A stretch of 64,000 nucleotides of DNA. Origin: an uncultured Prevotellaceae bacterium (GTDB lineage: Bacteria; Bacteroidota; Bacteroidia; Bacteroidales; Bacteroidaceae). The position numbers and the translations under genes were made by a program. Positions 25,901 to 33,990 of the stretch are shown here, in pieces; the first letter of the stretch is position 1; every line of letters starts with the position of its first letter. The notes below the pieces were generated by a model. The model had not been told where the DNA came from. It ran no database searches and saw nothing but the letters and a program-made list of their open reading frames with translations. The stretch spans positions 21,596 to 85,595 of the forward strand of contig CACYRB010000004.1 in NCBI GenBank assembly GCA_902776685.1. The letters are read 5' to 3'.

Positions 25901-26996
25901 GGTTCCTTATTACGGCGGAACGCTAGGGCAGTTGGAGTCGCCCTACAACAGCGGTACGCGCTATCGCAAGCAAGACGTAGCCTTCACGGCAACCCACAGC
26001 CACAGTGTCAGCGGTAACAGCAACGAGACTTACAACTTCCTCTACATGTATAAATATGCCGTGCCGTTGTCCGACGATGCCACACAGCTTGTCCTTCCCT
26101 CTGACAACACGCTCTACCTGCTCTCGGCAACCGTTTCCGACAAGCGAAGCGACGATGTGCAGCCGCTCACCGAGCTCAATACCTATATCGGCTATCGCGA
26201 GTTGGGCGATGCCGCTGACGACGGTTGCGGCGTTTACTTTGTGCCGAAGACCGTGGTGGCCAGTCAGCAAATCAGCAGCAGCGAGTCGGCACAAATGGCA
26301 GCCGACCGCAACGAGCTCACCAAGTGGTGCGTTGACGGAGGTAAGAGCAAGACACCCTATCTGGAATACCGCTTCAGCGAACCCGTTGAGATTTGTCAGT
26401 GGATGGTGCTCAATGCCGGCAGCGAGCAGTCGGGTTATATCACCCGGTCGTTCAAGTTGCAACGCTACGAGAATCGCCGATGGGTTGATGTCGATGTGGT
26501 GGAAGATAATAAAGACAACAAGGTGGTTCGCGGTGTGACGCCCTTCACCGCCGACCGCGTGCGCCTGCAGATTCAGCAGGGCGAACAAAACGGCAATACC
26601 ACTCGTGTCTATGAGTTTGCCGTCTATGGTCAGCCCGACGAGACAACAGGCATCCCCATAATGCATAATGAAGAATGCATAATGCATAATGACCCCTCGT
26701 GCCCTTCGGGGTCCCTCTATCTCATGGGCAACTACCCCAATCCTTGTATTGACAAGACTACGATAAGATGTCGTGTGCCGCAGGGCGTCGACCGGCTCAC
26801 CCTTCATGTGCTTGCACAAGACGGTCGCCAGGTAGCACGACAAGAATACCCAGTCACCGCAGAAGGCATGCAGACCCTGCAGTGGTCGCCCACGCTGCCC
26901 AGCGGTGTCTACCTCTATCTGTTGACTGCCCGTCAGCAGGGCCGGACACTACGTTCGGAAGCTAAAAAGCTTATTATTAATCAACCTAATTATTAA
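22992..26996 (+). CDS. GH38-family alpha-mannosidase with discoidin-like and T9SS type A sorting domains
   Basis: A 1334-residue secreted enzyme. ATG 22992 gives a proper signal peptide (MNKRFAFLNKAFFALLLACP). The GH38 zinc site is in 'NAHLDTQWNWD' (H39, D41), with 'VDANDVMVSSAES' and 'LLPDCFGFSYALPSLARH' as further active-site segments. Beta domains follow to about residue 1080, then a discoidin-like module around 'WCVDGGKSKTPYLEYRF', and a type A sorting domain from 'GNYPNPCID' to 'EAKKLIIN'. It should trim alpha-mannosides outside the cell or at its surface. The linker before the sorting domain is a 5-unit heptamer tract (26657-26691). Confidence 0.9.
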   Translation: MNKRFAFLNKAFFALLLACPMTLFGQADRKTLFFISNAHLDTQWNWDVRTTINEYVKNTMTQNFALLNKYPNFQFNYEGAIKYMWMKEYYPTEYSRLKNYISTGRWHVSGCSVDANDVMVSSAESIMRNWLYAKQFYEQEFGVRGGYDIMLPDCFGFSYALPSLARHCGFKGFHTAKLGWGAAGYDQLPPFGIWQGVDGSQIYAIYKPGAYDNHEVYNKDMSNDADMARITADNYSKYGVAAEVRYVGPRSDHGGGLQDNPSKDGENTPYWLDYSVASDGPVSVKMATPDEVFDYLDQYKNPKYKIKDGELPMRTHGVGAYTSRTMLKLWNRRNELLADATEKSASLAQWLGVQDYPQATINDAWVRNLWQAHHDGLPGTSIPNAYLFSMNDYVLANKTFANTFAATASAVIRQMDTQTEGMPVVVYNPLSFRRTDVVEARLAVAAQPDGIRVFDKDGNEVLSQITGYDKKTGTLSFIFAATVPSLGYSTYDVRFGQPSQLTSSLTVDESRRQLSNGLYRMSLSSSGDISALTDLQHNRSLVRASQLQLIYDHEDAWPSWEISYTDVTRQATAVNDNVEVTLAEDGPLRKSFRVYREKEGSQFVQYVRMNALSNRIDCVTEADWQSRERMLKVYFPFSFSNPKATYDISLGTIERGNRSSDEYEVQGHQWADLSTESGEYGLSVLNDCKYGWDKPSNNTLRLTLIHTPSTGDSYAYQADQDLGVNLFTYSVFPHEGRWSEQTQMEASKLNQPLVAFSATKHDGALGKEVAFVSVSTDKVAVKALKKAEQSDELIVRVYEWTGENQENVVLDFPAPIVSAREVSGLEDPVGDVTFRGKQLTFNIGKYQPKTFAVTLAASPLDESATPTADQPVELPYNVDVMSYDTRKTDAEIVAHAYPAELVPDVVQADGVSFTMGDRTNGAKNAVRCNGQTVSLPDGAAGKTLYLLMASTNLSGSIAELQVGSENYTFEVPYYGGTLGQLESPYNSGTRYRKQDVAFTATHSHSVSGNSNETYNFLYMYKYAVPLSDDATQLVLPSDNTLYLLSATVSDKRSDDVQPLTELNTYIGYRELGDAADDGCGVYFVPKTVVASQQISSSESAQMAADRNELTKWCVDGGKSKTPYLEYRFSEPVEICQWMVLNAGSEQSGYITRSFKLQRYENRRWVDVDVVEDNKDNKVVRGVTPFTADRVRLQIQQGEQNGNTTRVYEFAVYGQPDETTGIPIMHNEECIMHNDPSCPSGSLYLMGNYPNPCIDKTTIRCRVPQGVDRLTLHVLAQDGRQVARQEYPVTAEGMQTLQWSPTLPSGVYLYLLTARQQGRTLRSEAKKLIINQPNY
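26657..26691. repeat. Five-unit heptanucleotide tract in mannosidase gene
   Basis: CATAATG, CATAATG, AAGAATG, CATAATG, CATAATG in perfect 7-base register, translated as IMHNEECIMHND. The same tract, in the same frame, occurs in the C10 peptidase gene (40502-40536, opposite strand). One unit gained or lost would remove the sorting domain from frame. Confidence 0.85.
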
Positions 26997-27015
26997 TCAT
27001 TTAATCTTCAAAATT

Positions 27016-30000
27016 ATGTGTAAAACATTACTTAGACTGAAAAAGTCATTAGTACTTGCTTTTGCATTGGTAGCATCTCTCGGTGCATCTGCCCAGACGC
27101 AGATTACCAACGAGGCTGGCCTTCGTGCAATGGCAAATGGCTTGTCGGGTGACTATGTTCTTGCGAACGACATTACCCTGACCAGTGAATGGGCTCCTGT
27201 CGGAAACACAGGCACTCCCTTCACAGGAAAGTTGAACGGTAACGGTCATGCCATCAAGGGTTTGAGCATTACCACCGGTGCAGCATGGGCAGGTCTCTTC
27301 GGAGCAACCTCTGGTGCTACCATCGAGAATCTGCGCATCGAAGGAGCCTATGTCCTCGGCGACGATCATGTAGGTATCCTTGCCGGTCGTGTTGACGGCG
27401 GAACCTTTGTCAATCGCGTGTTCACCTCAGGCTATGTGAATGGCCGCGACCACGAAGGTGGTATCGTGGGCGATGCAGGTGAAGGCAGTTCGACTATCAC
27501 CAACTGTATGTCAACCGCATACGTCTATGGCCGCTCTTATCAGGGTGGCGGTATTGCCGGTTGGGTAAAAGGTACCAACACCATTGCCAACAACTTCTTC
27601 TTCGGCAAAGTGTATGTCGGAGGCTGGGGCGGTTGCGGTGGTATCGTAGGTTTCTACGAGGATGGTACCACAACGCTCGACGGCAACGTCTGTGCAGCCT
27701 CTTCGCTGACGGGTAACACCGGCGAAGCTCCTGTCAGTGGCGGTGCCCGTTATACGTTTGGTATTGCCGGTGGTCCGCTCAACGATAATTCTATCTTGGT
27801 TGCCCTCAACAACCTCGTTTCCGAGAACACTATCATCTACGACCGTGAAGGCAACATTGTCGATGTGAGCGCGTTCAATGACGAGAACCACAGCGGTATT
27901 GTTACGAGCGATGCCGAGTTGAAGACTCCCGCAACCTATACCGCTATTGGTTTTGCTGCAGCTGACTGGAGTCTTGCCAGTGGTCGCTATCCCGTCTTGG
28001 CCGGCATGACCATTCCGTTTGCCGGTGACTTTATCTACACCGAGAAATTCCCCGACTTCTTCCTCGGAACGCGTTTCGACACAAAGGCATTCTCTACCCT
28101 GGATCGCGACGTGACCATCACTTCAAGCAATCCCAGCGTCGTCAAGGTCGACGGCACCCTGCTCGAAGGTCTTGCTGCCGGTACGGCAACTGTCACCATT
28201 TCTACACAGGGCGACGCCTACATTGCCGGCTACACCATAACAAAGCAAATCAAGGTGAGCAACATGGATACCAACATCAATAGCGTTGCCGACCTCGACA
28301 AACTGGTTCAGAACCCGACCGGTGAGTTCAACCTCATGGTCGACCTCGACCTTGCTGGCGTAAGCTTTGCTCCGCTGCCCGAGTTCAGTGGTGTGCTGCA
28401 TGGCAACGGCCACGTCATCCGCAACATGATCTTCCAAAACCAGAATCAGGACAACGTCGGTCTGTTCGCTACGACACGTGGCGCCATCATCGAAGACCTT
28501 GGTTTCGAAGACATCAATCTTCTTGGTAACGCCAACGTGGGTGCTGTTGCCGGTCGTGTCTATGGCGGTAGCGTTGAGCGCATCTATGTGTCTAACTCCG
28601 ATATTCGCGGTCGCGACCACGTCGGTTCCATCGCAGGCGACATCAACAACGACAATGGTGAGCCCTCCTACATTTCCGACTGTATATCCGACTCGCGCAT
28701 CTCCACATGGCAGTATCAGACTGGTGGTATCGCCGGTGTAGCCAACGGAGCATTTATGCAAAACTGTCTCTTCAGCGGAACGCTTGAGAATGAAGGTAAT
28801 ACCTGCAACTGCGGTCTTGTCTCACTGCTCGACTCCGATGGCGTAGCCACAACCATTCAGAACTGTATCTCGGCAGCTGCCCACATCAACGGCGGTAACA
28901 ACCCGCGTCTGATTCAGCTGTCAGGCCGTTCCATCTCCATGATGAACAACTATGTCATTGCCTCTACCCTCTATGGTGGTGCCACGAGGCCCGATGCCGG
29001 CAGTGCCGACAGTGCAGAAGGCTTGCTGGTTCAGGATAGCGAAGCAAAGACCAAAGACTTCTACGAGGCTATGGGCTGGGACTTTGAAAACACATGGAAG
29101 TTCTTCGAGGGTGCCGAAGGTCGCATGTATCCCGTGCTGAAGTGGATGAAGGCTCCGTTGAAGGTTCGCTACTTCGACTTCCCCACCGAACCGCTGGTTT
29201 ATACCGGACAAGGAAGTACTTCTGACTTTAAGGAGCTTAGCACAATTCATGGTTCATGGGGACAGGACTTCACTGCCACCATTACACAGGGTGCACAGTT
29301 CGTTGATTATGATGAAATTGCAAGACAGCTATGGTGTAGCGACCTTGCCGGAAACTACTTAGGTTCTGGTACTGTTGAGGTTACGCTTGGCATTGCTCCT
29401 GAAGTAGCCAGCTATTTCACTGTCATCGGCGACAACAAGTTCACGTTCATCACGACTTCAAAGGATGAGGTCATTGAAGTAAGAACTCCGCAAGACTTTA
29501 TCAACATTGGCATGAATCCTGTCGGTAACTACATCTTGATGAACGATATCGACATGAAGGGTGTGAAGTTTGACGGTTTGTTCAACGAGAGCGGTTCGTT
29601 CCAGGGCACACTCAACGGTCAGGGCCACCGCGTGAAGAACGCTACGGTCGAGATTGCTGGTGGCAACGACAAGGGTATCATTGGCAAGACCAGTGGTGCA
29701 ACCATCAAGAACATTGCATTCGAGAACTTCCAGGTACTTTCCACCATCAATGGTGCCAACCATGCAGGTTTCGTTGGTTCGGCCAACAGCACCACCTTCG
29801 AGAAGGTAGCCCTCACGGGTAAGGTTATTGCTCGCGACCACGTGGCACTCCTTGCCGGCGACGGCAGCGGTGTTTCCGTGAAAGACTGCTACGTATGGGG
29901 CGACGTTCAGGCTTACTCTCAAGTAGGTGGATTCTTCGGCTGTACGCTCGAAGGAACCTGCAAGGTCGAGAACAGCTACTTCAACGGCGACCTCGAGGCA

Positions 30001-30576
30001 CAGGTTCGTGGCTGGGTAGGTGGCTTCGTTGGTCTGATTGACAAGGCCGAGAGCACCGTCACCATCCAGAACTGTGTATCTATCGGTAACTGCTCTTCCT
30101 ACGGCGACGGCAGTCCTCACGTGACCGCTCCGTTCATTGCCGGTAATGGTGCAGGCGAGAACCCCAACGCAATCGTCTTCTTCAAGGACAACATCAGCAA
30201 CATCGATGCCACTATGGATGCAGCCATCGAGTGGCCCGACGTGAAGATGACCGCCGACGGTGGCGATGTCATTCTCGACGAGCAGCTGAATGTTGACGAC
30301 CTGAAAGAGCAGGATCCTTATACCGGTATCGGTTGGGACTTCGCCGGAACATGGGGTTGGGACAAGTCAAACTACGACTTCCCCGTACTCAAGCTGTTCG
30401 GCTATGTACCTTACAAGATTGAAACTGGTATCCAGAATGTTAATGTCAACGATAACGTTAACCTTAACGTGAACGCTAAGGGTGTCTTCGACCTCTCCGG
30501 TCGTCGTGTCAACATCAATGGCAAGCTGCCGAAGGGCATTTATGTCATCGACGGCCATAAGATTGTTGTGAAGTAA
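27016..30576 (+). CDS. Secreted surface protein with three GLUG-type modules
   Basis: An 1186-residue protein with signal peptide ending 'SLGASAQ'. Three long homologous modules begin near residues 29 ('NEAGLRAMANGLSGDYVLANDI'), 416 ('SVADLDKLVQNPTGEFNLMVDL') and 820 ('TPQDFINIGMNPVGNYILMNDI'). Each has 'GxLNGNGHxIKG' and 'GLFGATSGATIENL' beta-helix strands of the GLUG type. A bacterial Ig-like segment lies near 350-413. The tail is an Asn-rich run (30436-30480) followed by 'GVFDLSGRRVN...LPKGIYVIDGHKIVVK', a sorting signal. It is 19 bases after the mannosidase and probably binds glycan or host surfaces. Confidence 0.8.
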   Translation: MCKTLLRLKKSLVLAFALVASLGASAQTQITNEAGLRAMANGLSGDYVLANDITLTSEWAPVGNTGTPFTGKLNGNGHAIKGLSITTGAAWAGLFGATSGATIENLRIEGAYVLGDDHVGILAGRVDGGTFVNRVFTSGYVNGRDHEGGIVGDAGEGSSTITNCMSTAYVYGRSYQGGGIAGWVKGTNTIANNFFFGKVYVGGWGGCGGIVGFYEDGTTTLDGNVCAASSLTGNTGEAPVSGGARYTFGIAGGPLNDNSILVALNNLVSENTIIYDREGNIVDVSAFNDENHSGIVTSDAELKTPATYTAIGFAAADWSLASGRYPVLAGMTIPFAGDFIYTEKFPDFFLGTRFDTKAFSTLDRDVTITSSNPSVVKVDGTLLEGLAAGTATVTISTQGDAYIAGYTITKQIKVSNMDTNINSVADLDKLVQNPTGEFNLMVDLDLAGVSFAPLPEFSGVLHGNGHVIRNMIFQNQNQDNVGLFATTRGAIIEDLGFEDINLLGNANVGAVAGRVYGGSVERIYVSNSDIRGRDHVGSIAGDINNDNGEPSYISDCISDSRISTWQYQTGGIAGVANGAFMQNCLFSGTLENEGNTCNCGLVSLLDSDGVATTIQNCISAAAHINGGNNPRLIQLSGRSISMMNNYVIASTLYGGATRPDAGSADSAEGLLVQDSEAKTKDFYEAMGWDFENTWKFFEGAEGRMYPVLKWMKAPLKVRYFDFPTEPLVYTGQGSTSDFKELSTIHGSWGQDFTATITQGAQFVDYDEIARQLWCSDLAGNYLGSGTVEVTLGIAPEVASYFTVIGDNKFTFITTSKDEVIEVRTPQDFINIGMNPVGNYILMNDIDMKGVKFDGLFNESGSFQGTLNGQGHRVKNATVEIAGGNDKGIIGKTSGATIKNIAFENFQVLSTINGANHAGFVGSANSTTFEKVALTGKVIARDHVALLAGDGSGVSVKDCYVWGDVQAYSQVGGFFGCTLEGTCKVENSYFNGDLEAQVRGWVGGFVGLIDKAESTVTIQNCVSIGNCSSYGDGSPHVTAPFIAGNGAGENPNAIVFFKDNISNIDATMDAAIEWPDVKMTADGGDVILDEQLNVDDLKEQDPYTGIGWDFAGTWGWDKSNYDFPVLKLFGYVPYKIETGIQNVNVNDNVNLNVNAKGVFDLSGRRVNINGKLPKGIYVIDGHKIVVK

Positions 30577-30666
30577 ATTCTGGATGAAAGATTAAGGATG
30601 AAGGATGAAAGTAACAATCCTTCATCCCTCATCCGTCTACACCATAAACAATAAAACAACAGTGTT

Positions 30667-33600
30667 ATGAATATAGTAAAAGTTGAAAACCTGTGGAAGA
30701 GCCTGCTGCTTGTCGTGGCATTGGTTCTCTCCATGCCTGCTTTTGCCGGGCCGGTGAAGGTGTCGGGTCGTGTGCAGGATGTTGAAGGCGAGCCGCTCAT
30801 TGGTGTGACCGTTCAGGAGAAGGGAACCACCAATGCCGCCGTGACCGACATCAACGGACAGTACAACATCACCGTCAACGAGAAAGCCGTGCTCGTCATC
30901 TCCTATGTGGGCTTCAAGACCGAAGAGCGCAAGGTCAACGGTACCTTGATTGACGTCATTCTTCACGAAGACGTGAGCAAGCTCGACGAGGTCGTTGTCA
31001 CTGGCTACACCACTTCAAAGAAAGTATCTGTGCTGGGTGCACAGTCGTCACTGAAGATGGACCAGGTGAAGGCGCCAGTGGCCAACATGACCTCAGTGCT
31101 TGCCGGTCGTGTGTCGGGTGTGGTATCTGTGCAGCGTACGGGTGTTCCCGGACAAGACGACTCCGACATCTGGATTCGTGGTATCTCTACGCTCACCAAT
31201 CGCAACGAGGGCCCGCTGGTGCTCGTCGACGGTATCGAGCGTAGCTTCAACAACCTCGACCCCGAGGACATCGAGTCGATTACCGTGTTGAAAGATGCTG
31301 CCTCAACAGCCGTCTATGGCGTTCGAGGCGGTAACGGAGTCATCATCATCACCACCAAGCCCGGTGAGGTGAGCAAGCCCCGCTTCTCGTTCGACATCTA
31401 TCAGGGCATCACATCGCTGACCCGGGTGCCCGACCTTGTCGATGGTATCGAATACATGAATGCCGTCAACGAGGCTTACATGACCTCTCGCGGTTCGCGC
31501 TACTATGGCGAAAACCAGATTATGAACACCAAGATAGCCAACAACATGCCGCTGACTGCCGACGAGCAAGCCTACAAGCAGAGCCTCATCGACGGCAACG
31601 GAGGCGTGCTGCCCGCATCGGTCAACAAGTATCTCTATCCTAACGTAGACTGGATGCGCGAGCTCTATCACAAGTACGGATGGAACCGCCGTGCCAACGT
31701 CAACATCCGTGGTGGTGCGCCCAATGCCAGCTACTACATCTCGCTGTCCTACTACACCGAGAAAGGACTGACCAAGCGCGACAAGGCACAAGACTACAGT
31801 TCCGAAATCGACTACGACCGCTACAACTTCCTGACCAACGTCAACCTGAAGGCCTCGAAGACCACCAACATCGACGTCGGTGTGAGCGGTTGGCTCTCCA
31901 GCGGAAACTATCCGCACATCGGTCTTGGCGAAATCTTCAACAAGGCCATGACCACCAACCCCGTGCTCTATCCTGTGCAGTATGCCAACGGTCTGAACCC
32001 AGGCTCGTCGCCCGACAACCGCGAGCTCGACTCGCCCTGGGTGACGCTCACCCGTCGCGGTTACCAGACCCAGCACCAGACGCAGATTAACACCAACCTG
32101 AAGCTCACTCAGGACCTCGGCTTCTGGAAATGGAGCAAGGGTTTGACTGCCCGTGCGTTGATAGCCTTCGACGTTCGTGCCACACAGTCGCTCCACTACG
32201 CCGTTGACGACTCTACATGGAAGCCCACAGGCGGTCAGCGTCAGGGTGTGTGGATTGAAGACACCCGTCTCTATCCGCAGGCCGTCGATGCCGACGGCAA
32301 CCCACTGTGGGTGAAAGATGCCGACGGCAACGATACCGACCAGCCTATCCTCGACACCGACCCTGCCAAGATTCAGCTCTCCGAGCAGTTCAAGGGTAAC
32401 TCCTCGATGAACGTCAGCTCCGACAAGTGGGTCTATCGTACGTTCTACTTCGAGGCAGCCCTCGACTATAAGCGCATCTTTGCGAAGAAGCACACCGTGA
32501 CCGGTCTGGCGCTGTTCAACCTGCGCAACTACCTCGATGCCAACGGAGCCAGCCTCTTCACCACACTGCCCTATAAGCAGCAGAGCCTCTCGGCTCGTCT
32601 GACCTACGACTACGACAGCCGTTACTTCGTTGAGACCAACCTCGGCTACACCGGTTCCGAGAACTTCGAGCCCGGTCACCGCTTCGGTTTCTTCCCCGCA
32701 TGGGCCATCGGTTGGGTTCCCTCCAACGAACCGTGGTGGAAGCCCATCTCCAAAGTCATCTCGTTCTTGAAGTTCCGCTATTCTGATGGTACCGTCGGTA
32801 ACGACTCATCGGGCGACCGCTTCAGCTACTTCACCAAGATTGGCGGCGGTGGCGGCTACAATACCTATTGGGGCAACACCGGACTGGCCTACGAGAACTA
32901 CGGCTACCAACCTCAGTGGTCGAAGGTTCGCAAGCAAGACTTGGGTATCGAAATCAACTTCTTCAACGACGACCTGACCTTCGTGTTCGACTTCTTCAAG
33001 GAGCGCCGCACAAAGATTTTCGTCGAGCGTGCCAACGTGCCCCTCATCGCCGGCTTTGCCCGCAGCATTTCGGCCAACGTCGGTGTTGTTGAGAACAAGG
33101 GTTACGAGGCTGCCTTCGAGTACAGCCATCAGTTTGGCAAGGACCTGCTCATCTCCGTTCGTGGTAACATAACGGGCAATAAGGACCGTGTGATTGAAAA
33201 CGCACAGGCCGAGCCTGCCTATCCTTGGCTCGACCGTCGCGGCCACAACGTGCTGGCCGAGTGGGGCTATGTGGCAGAAGGCCTCTACACCAGCGACGAG
33301 CAGATTCGTGAGCGTGGCATCTCGCAGTTTGGCGAGACCTATGCCGGCGAGCTTGTTGCACCAGGCGACATCATGTATAAAGACATGAACGGCGACAACC
33401 ATATTGACGAGTACGACCAGGTGTGCATCAGTCGAGGCGACGTGCCGCGCATCTACTACGGTTTCGGTGGCGACATTCGCTACAAGAACCTCGGTCTGGG
33501 CATCTTGTTCCAGGGCGTGGCCGATGCCGAGCGCATCCTTCGCGGCAACGGTATCCGTCCGTTCACCTCCACTTCGGGTGGTGGTACGCTCTATTCCAAC

Positions 33601-33945
33601 ATTACCGACCGTTGGAGTGCCGAGACACCCGAGAAGACCGACGTGTTCTATCCGCGTCTGGCATGGGGGCAGAACGATCCTCACAACATCAACAACTTCC
33701 AGACCAGCACCTGGTGGAAGCGCGACGTGAGCTTCATGCGTCTCAAGCAGTTCACCATTTCCTACTATTTCCCCAAGGCATGGCAGCGTAGCGGTTTCCT
33801 GCGTGGCGGCCGTTTCTATGTGATGGGCGAAAATGTATTTACGTTCAGCAAGTTCAAACTGTGGGATCCCGAGTTGAATACGGACAATGGTATTTCCTAT
33901 CCCAACGTGCGTACCTTCTCCGTCGGTGTGAACTTTAACATTTAA
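30667..33945 (+). CDS. SusC/RagA-type TonB-linked outer membrane transporter (mannan locus)
   Basis: A 1092-residue outer membrane protein. Signal peptide to about residue 27, a carboxypeptidase-regulatory-like domain ('VKVSGRVQDVEGEPLIGVTVQEKGT'), a TonB-box region 'LDEVVVTGYTT', plug 'SVLAGRVSGVVSVQRTG' and 'ILKDAASTAVYGVRGGNGVIIITTK', and a long beta-barrel to 'FSVGVNFNI'. It imports oligosaccharides captured by the SusD-like lipoprotein that follows 45 bases later. It is the third gene of the operon driven from 22940. Specificity for mannose glycans is inferred from GH38 and GH76 neighbours. Confidence 0.94.
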   Translation: MNIVKVENLWKSLLLVVALVLSMPAFAGPVKVSGRVQDVEGEPLIGVTVQEKGTTNAAVTDINGQYNITVNEKAVLVISYVGFKTEERKVNGTLIDVILHEDVSKLDEVVVTGYTTSKKVSVLGAQSSLKMDQVKAPVANMTSVLAGRVSGVVSVQRTGVPGQDDSDIWIRGISTLTNRNEGPLVLVDGIERSFNNLDPEDIESITVLKDAASTAVYGVRGGNGVIIITTKPGEVSKPRFSFDIYQGITSLTRVPDLVDGIEYMNAVNEAYMTSRGSRYYGENQIMNTKIANNMPLTADEQAYKQSLIDGNGGVLPASVNKYLYPNVDWMRELYHKYGWNRRANVNIRGGAPNASYYISLSYYTEKGLTKRDKAQDYSSEIDYDRYNFLTNVNLKASKTTNIDVGVSGWLSSGNYPHIGLGEIFNKAMTTNPVLYPVQYANGLNPGSSPDNRELDSPWVTLTRRGYQTQHQTQINTNLKLTQDLGFWKWSKGLTARALIAFDVRATQSLHYAVDDSTWKPTGGQRQGVWIEDTRLYPQAVDADGNPLWVKDADGNDTDQPILDTDPAKIQLSEQFKGNSSMNVSSDKWVYRTFYFEAALDYKRIFAKKHTVTGLALFNLRNYLDANGASLFTTLPYKQQSLSARLTYDYDSRYFVETNLGYTGSENFEPGHRFGFFPAWAIGWVPSNEPWWKPISKVISFLKFRYSDGTVGNDSSGDRFSYFTKIGGGGGYNTYWGNTGLAYENYGYQPQWSKVRKQDLGIEINFFNDDLTFVFDFFKERRTKIFVERANVPLIAGFARSISANVGVVENKGYEAAFEYSHQFGKDLLISVRGNITGNKDRVIENAQAEPAYPWLDRRGHNVLAEWGYVAEGLYTSDEQIRERGISQFGETYAGELVAPGDIMYKDMNGDNHIDEYDQVCISRGDVPRIYYGFGGDIRYKNLGLGILFQGVADAERILRGNGIRPFTSTSGGGTLYSNITDRWSAETPEKTDVFYPRLAWGQNDPHNINNFQTSTWWKRDVSFMRLKQFTISYYFPKAWQRSGFLRGGRFYVMGENVFTFSKFKLWDPELNTDNGISYPNVRTFSVGVNFNI

Positions 33946-33980
33946 TGATAACGCTAACGATAACGATAACGATAACAAAG
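33945..33980 (+). repeat. Hexanucleotide TAACGA-type repeat between susC- and susD-like genes
   Basis: Imperfect units TAATGA, TAACGC, TAACGA, TAACGA, TAACGA, TAACAA occupy the gap. The same AACGTT/AACGAT pattern encodes the Asn-rich linker of the GLUG protein at 30436-30480. Confidence 0.7.
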
Positions 33981-33990
33981 AAAAATGATT

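Noticed and set aside
26657-26691. CRISPR-like array
   Set aside because: The 7-bp units are contiguous and too short, with no spacers; the same holds for the other heptamer tracts and the 10-bp array at 52549.
33945-33980. Riboswitch or attenuator between SusC and SusD
   Set aside because: The spacer is a simple TAACGA-type hexamer run without a stable stem.
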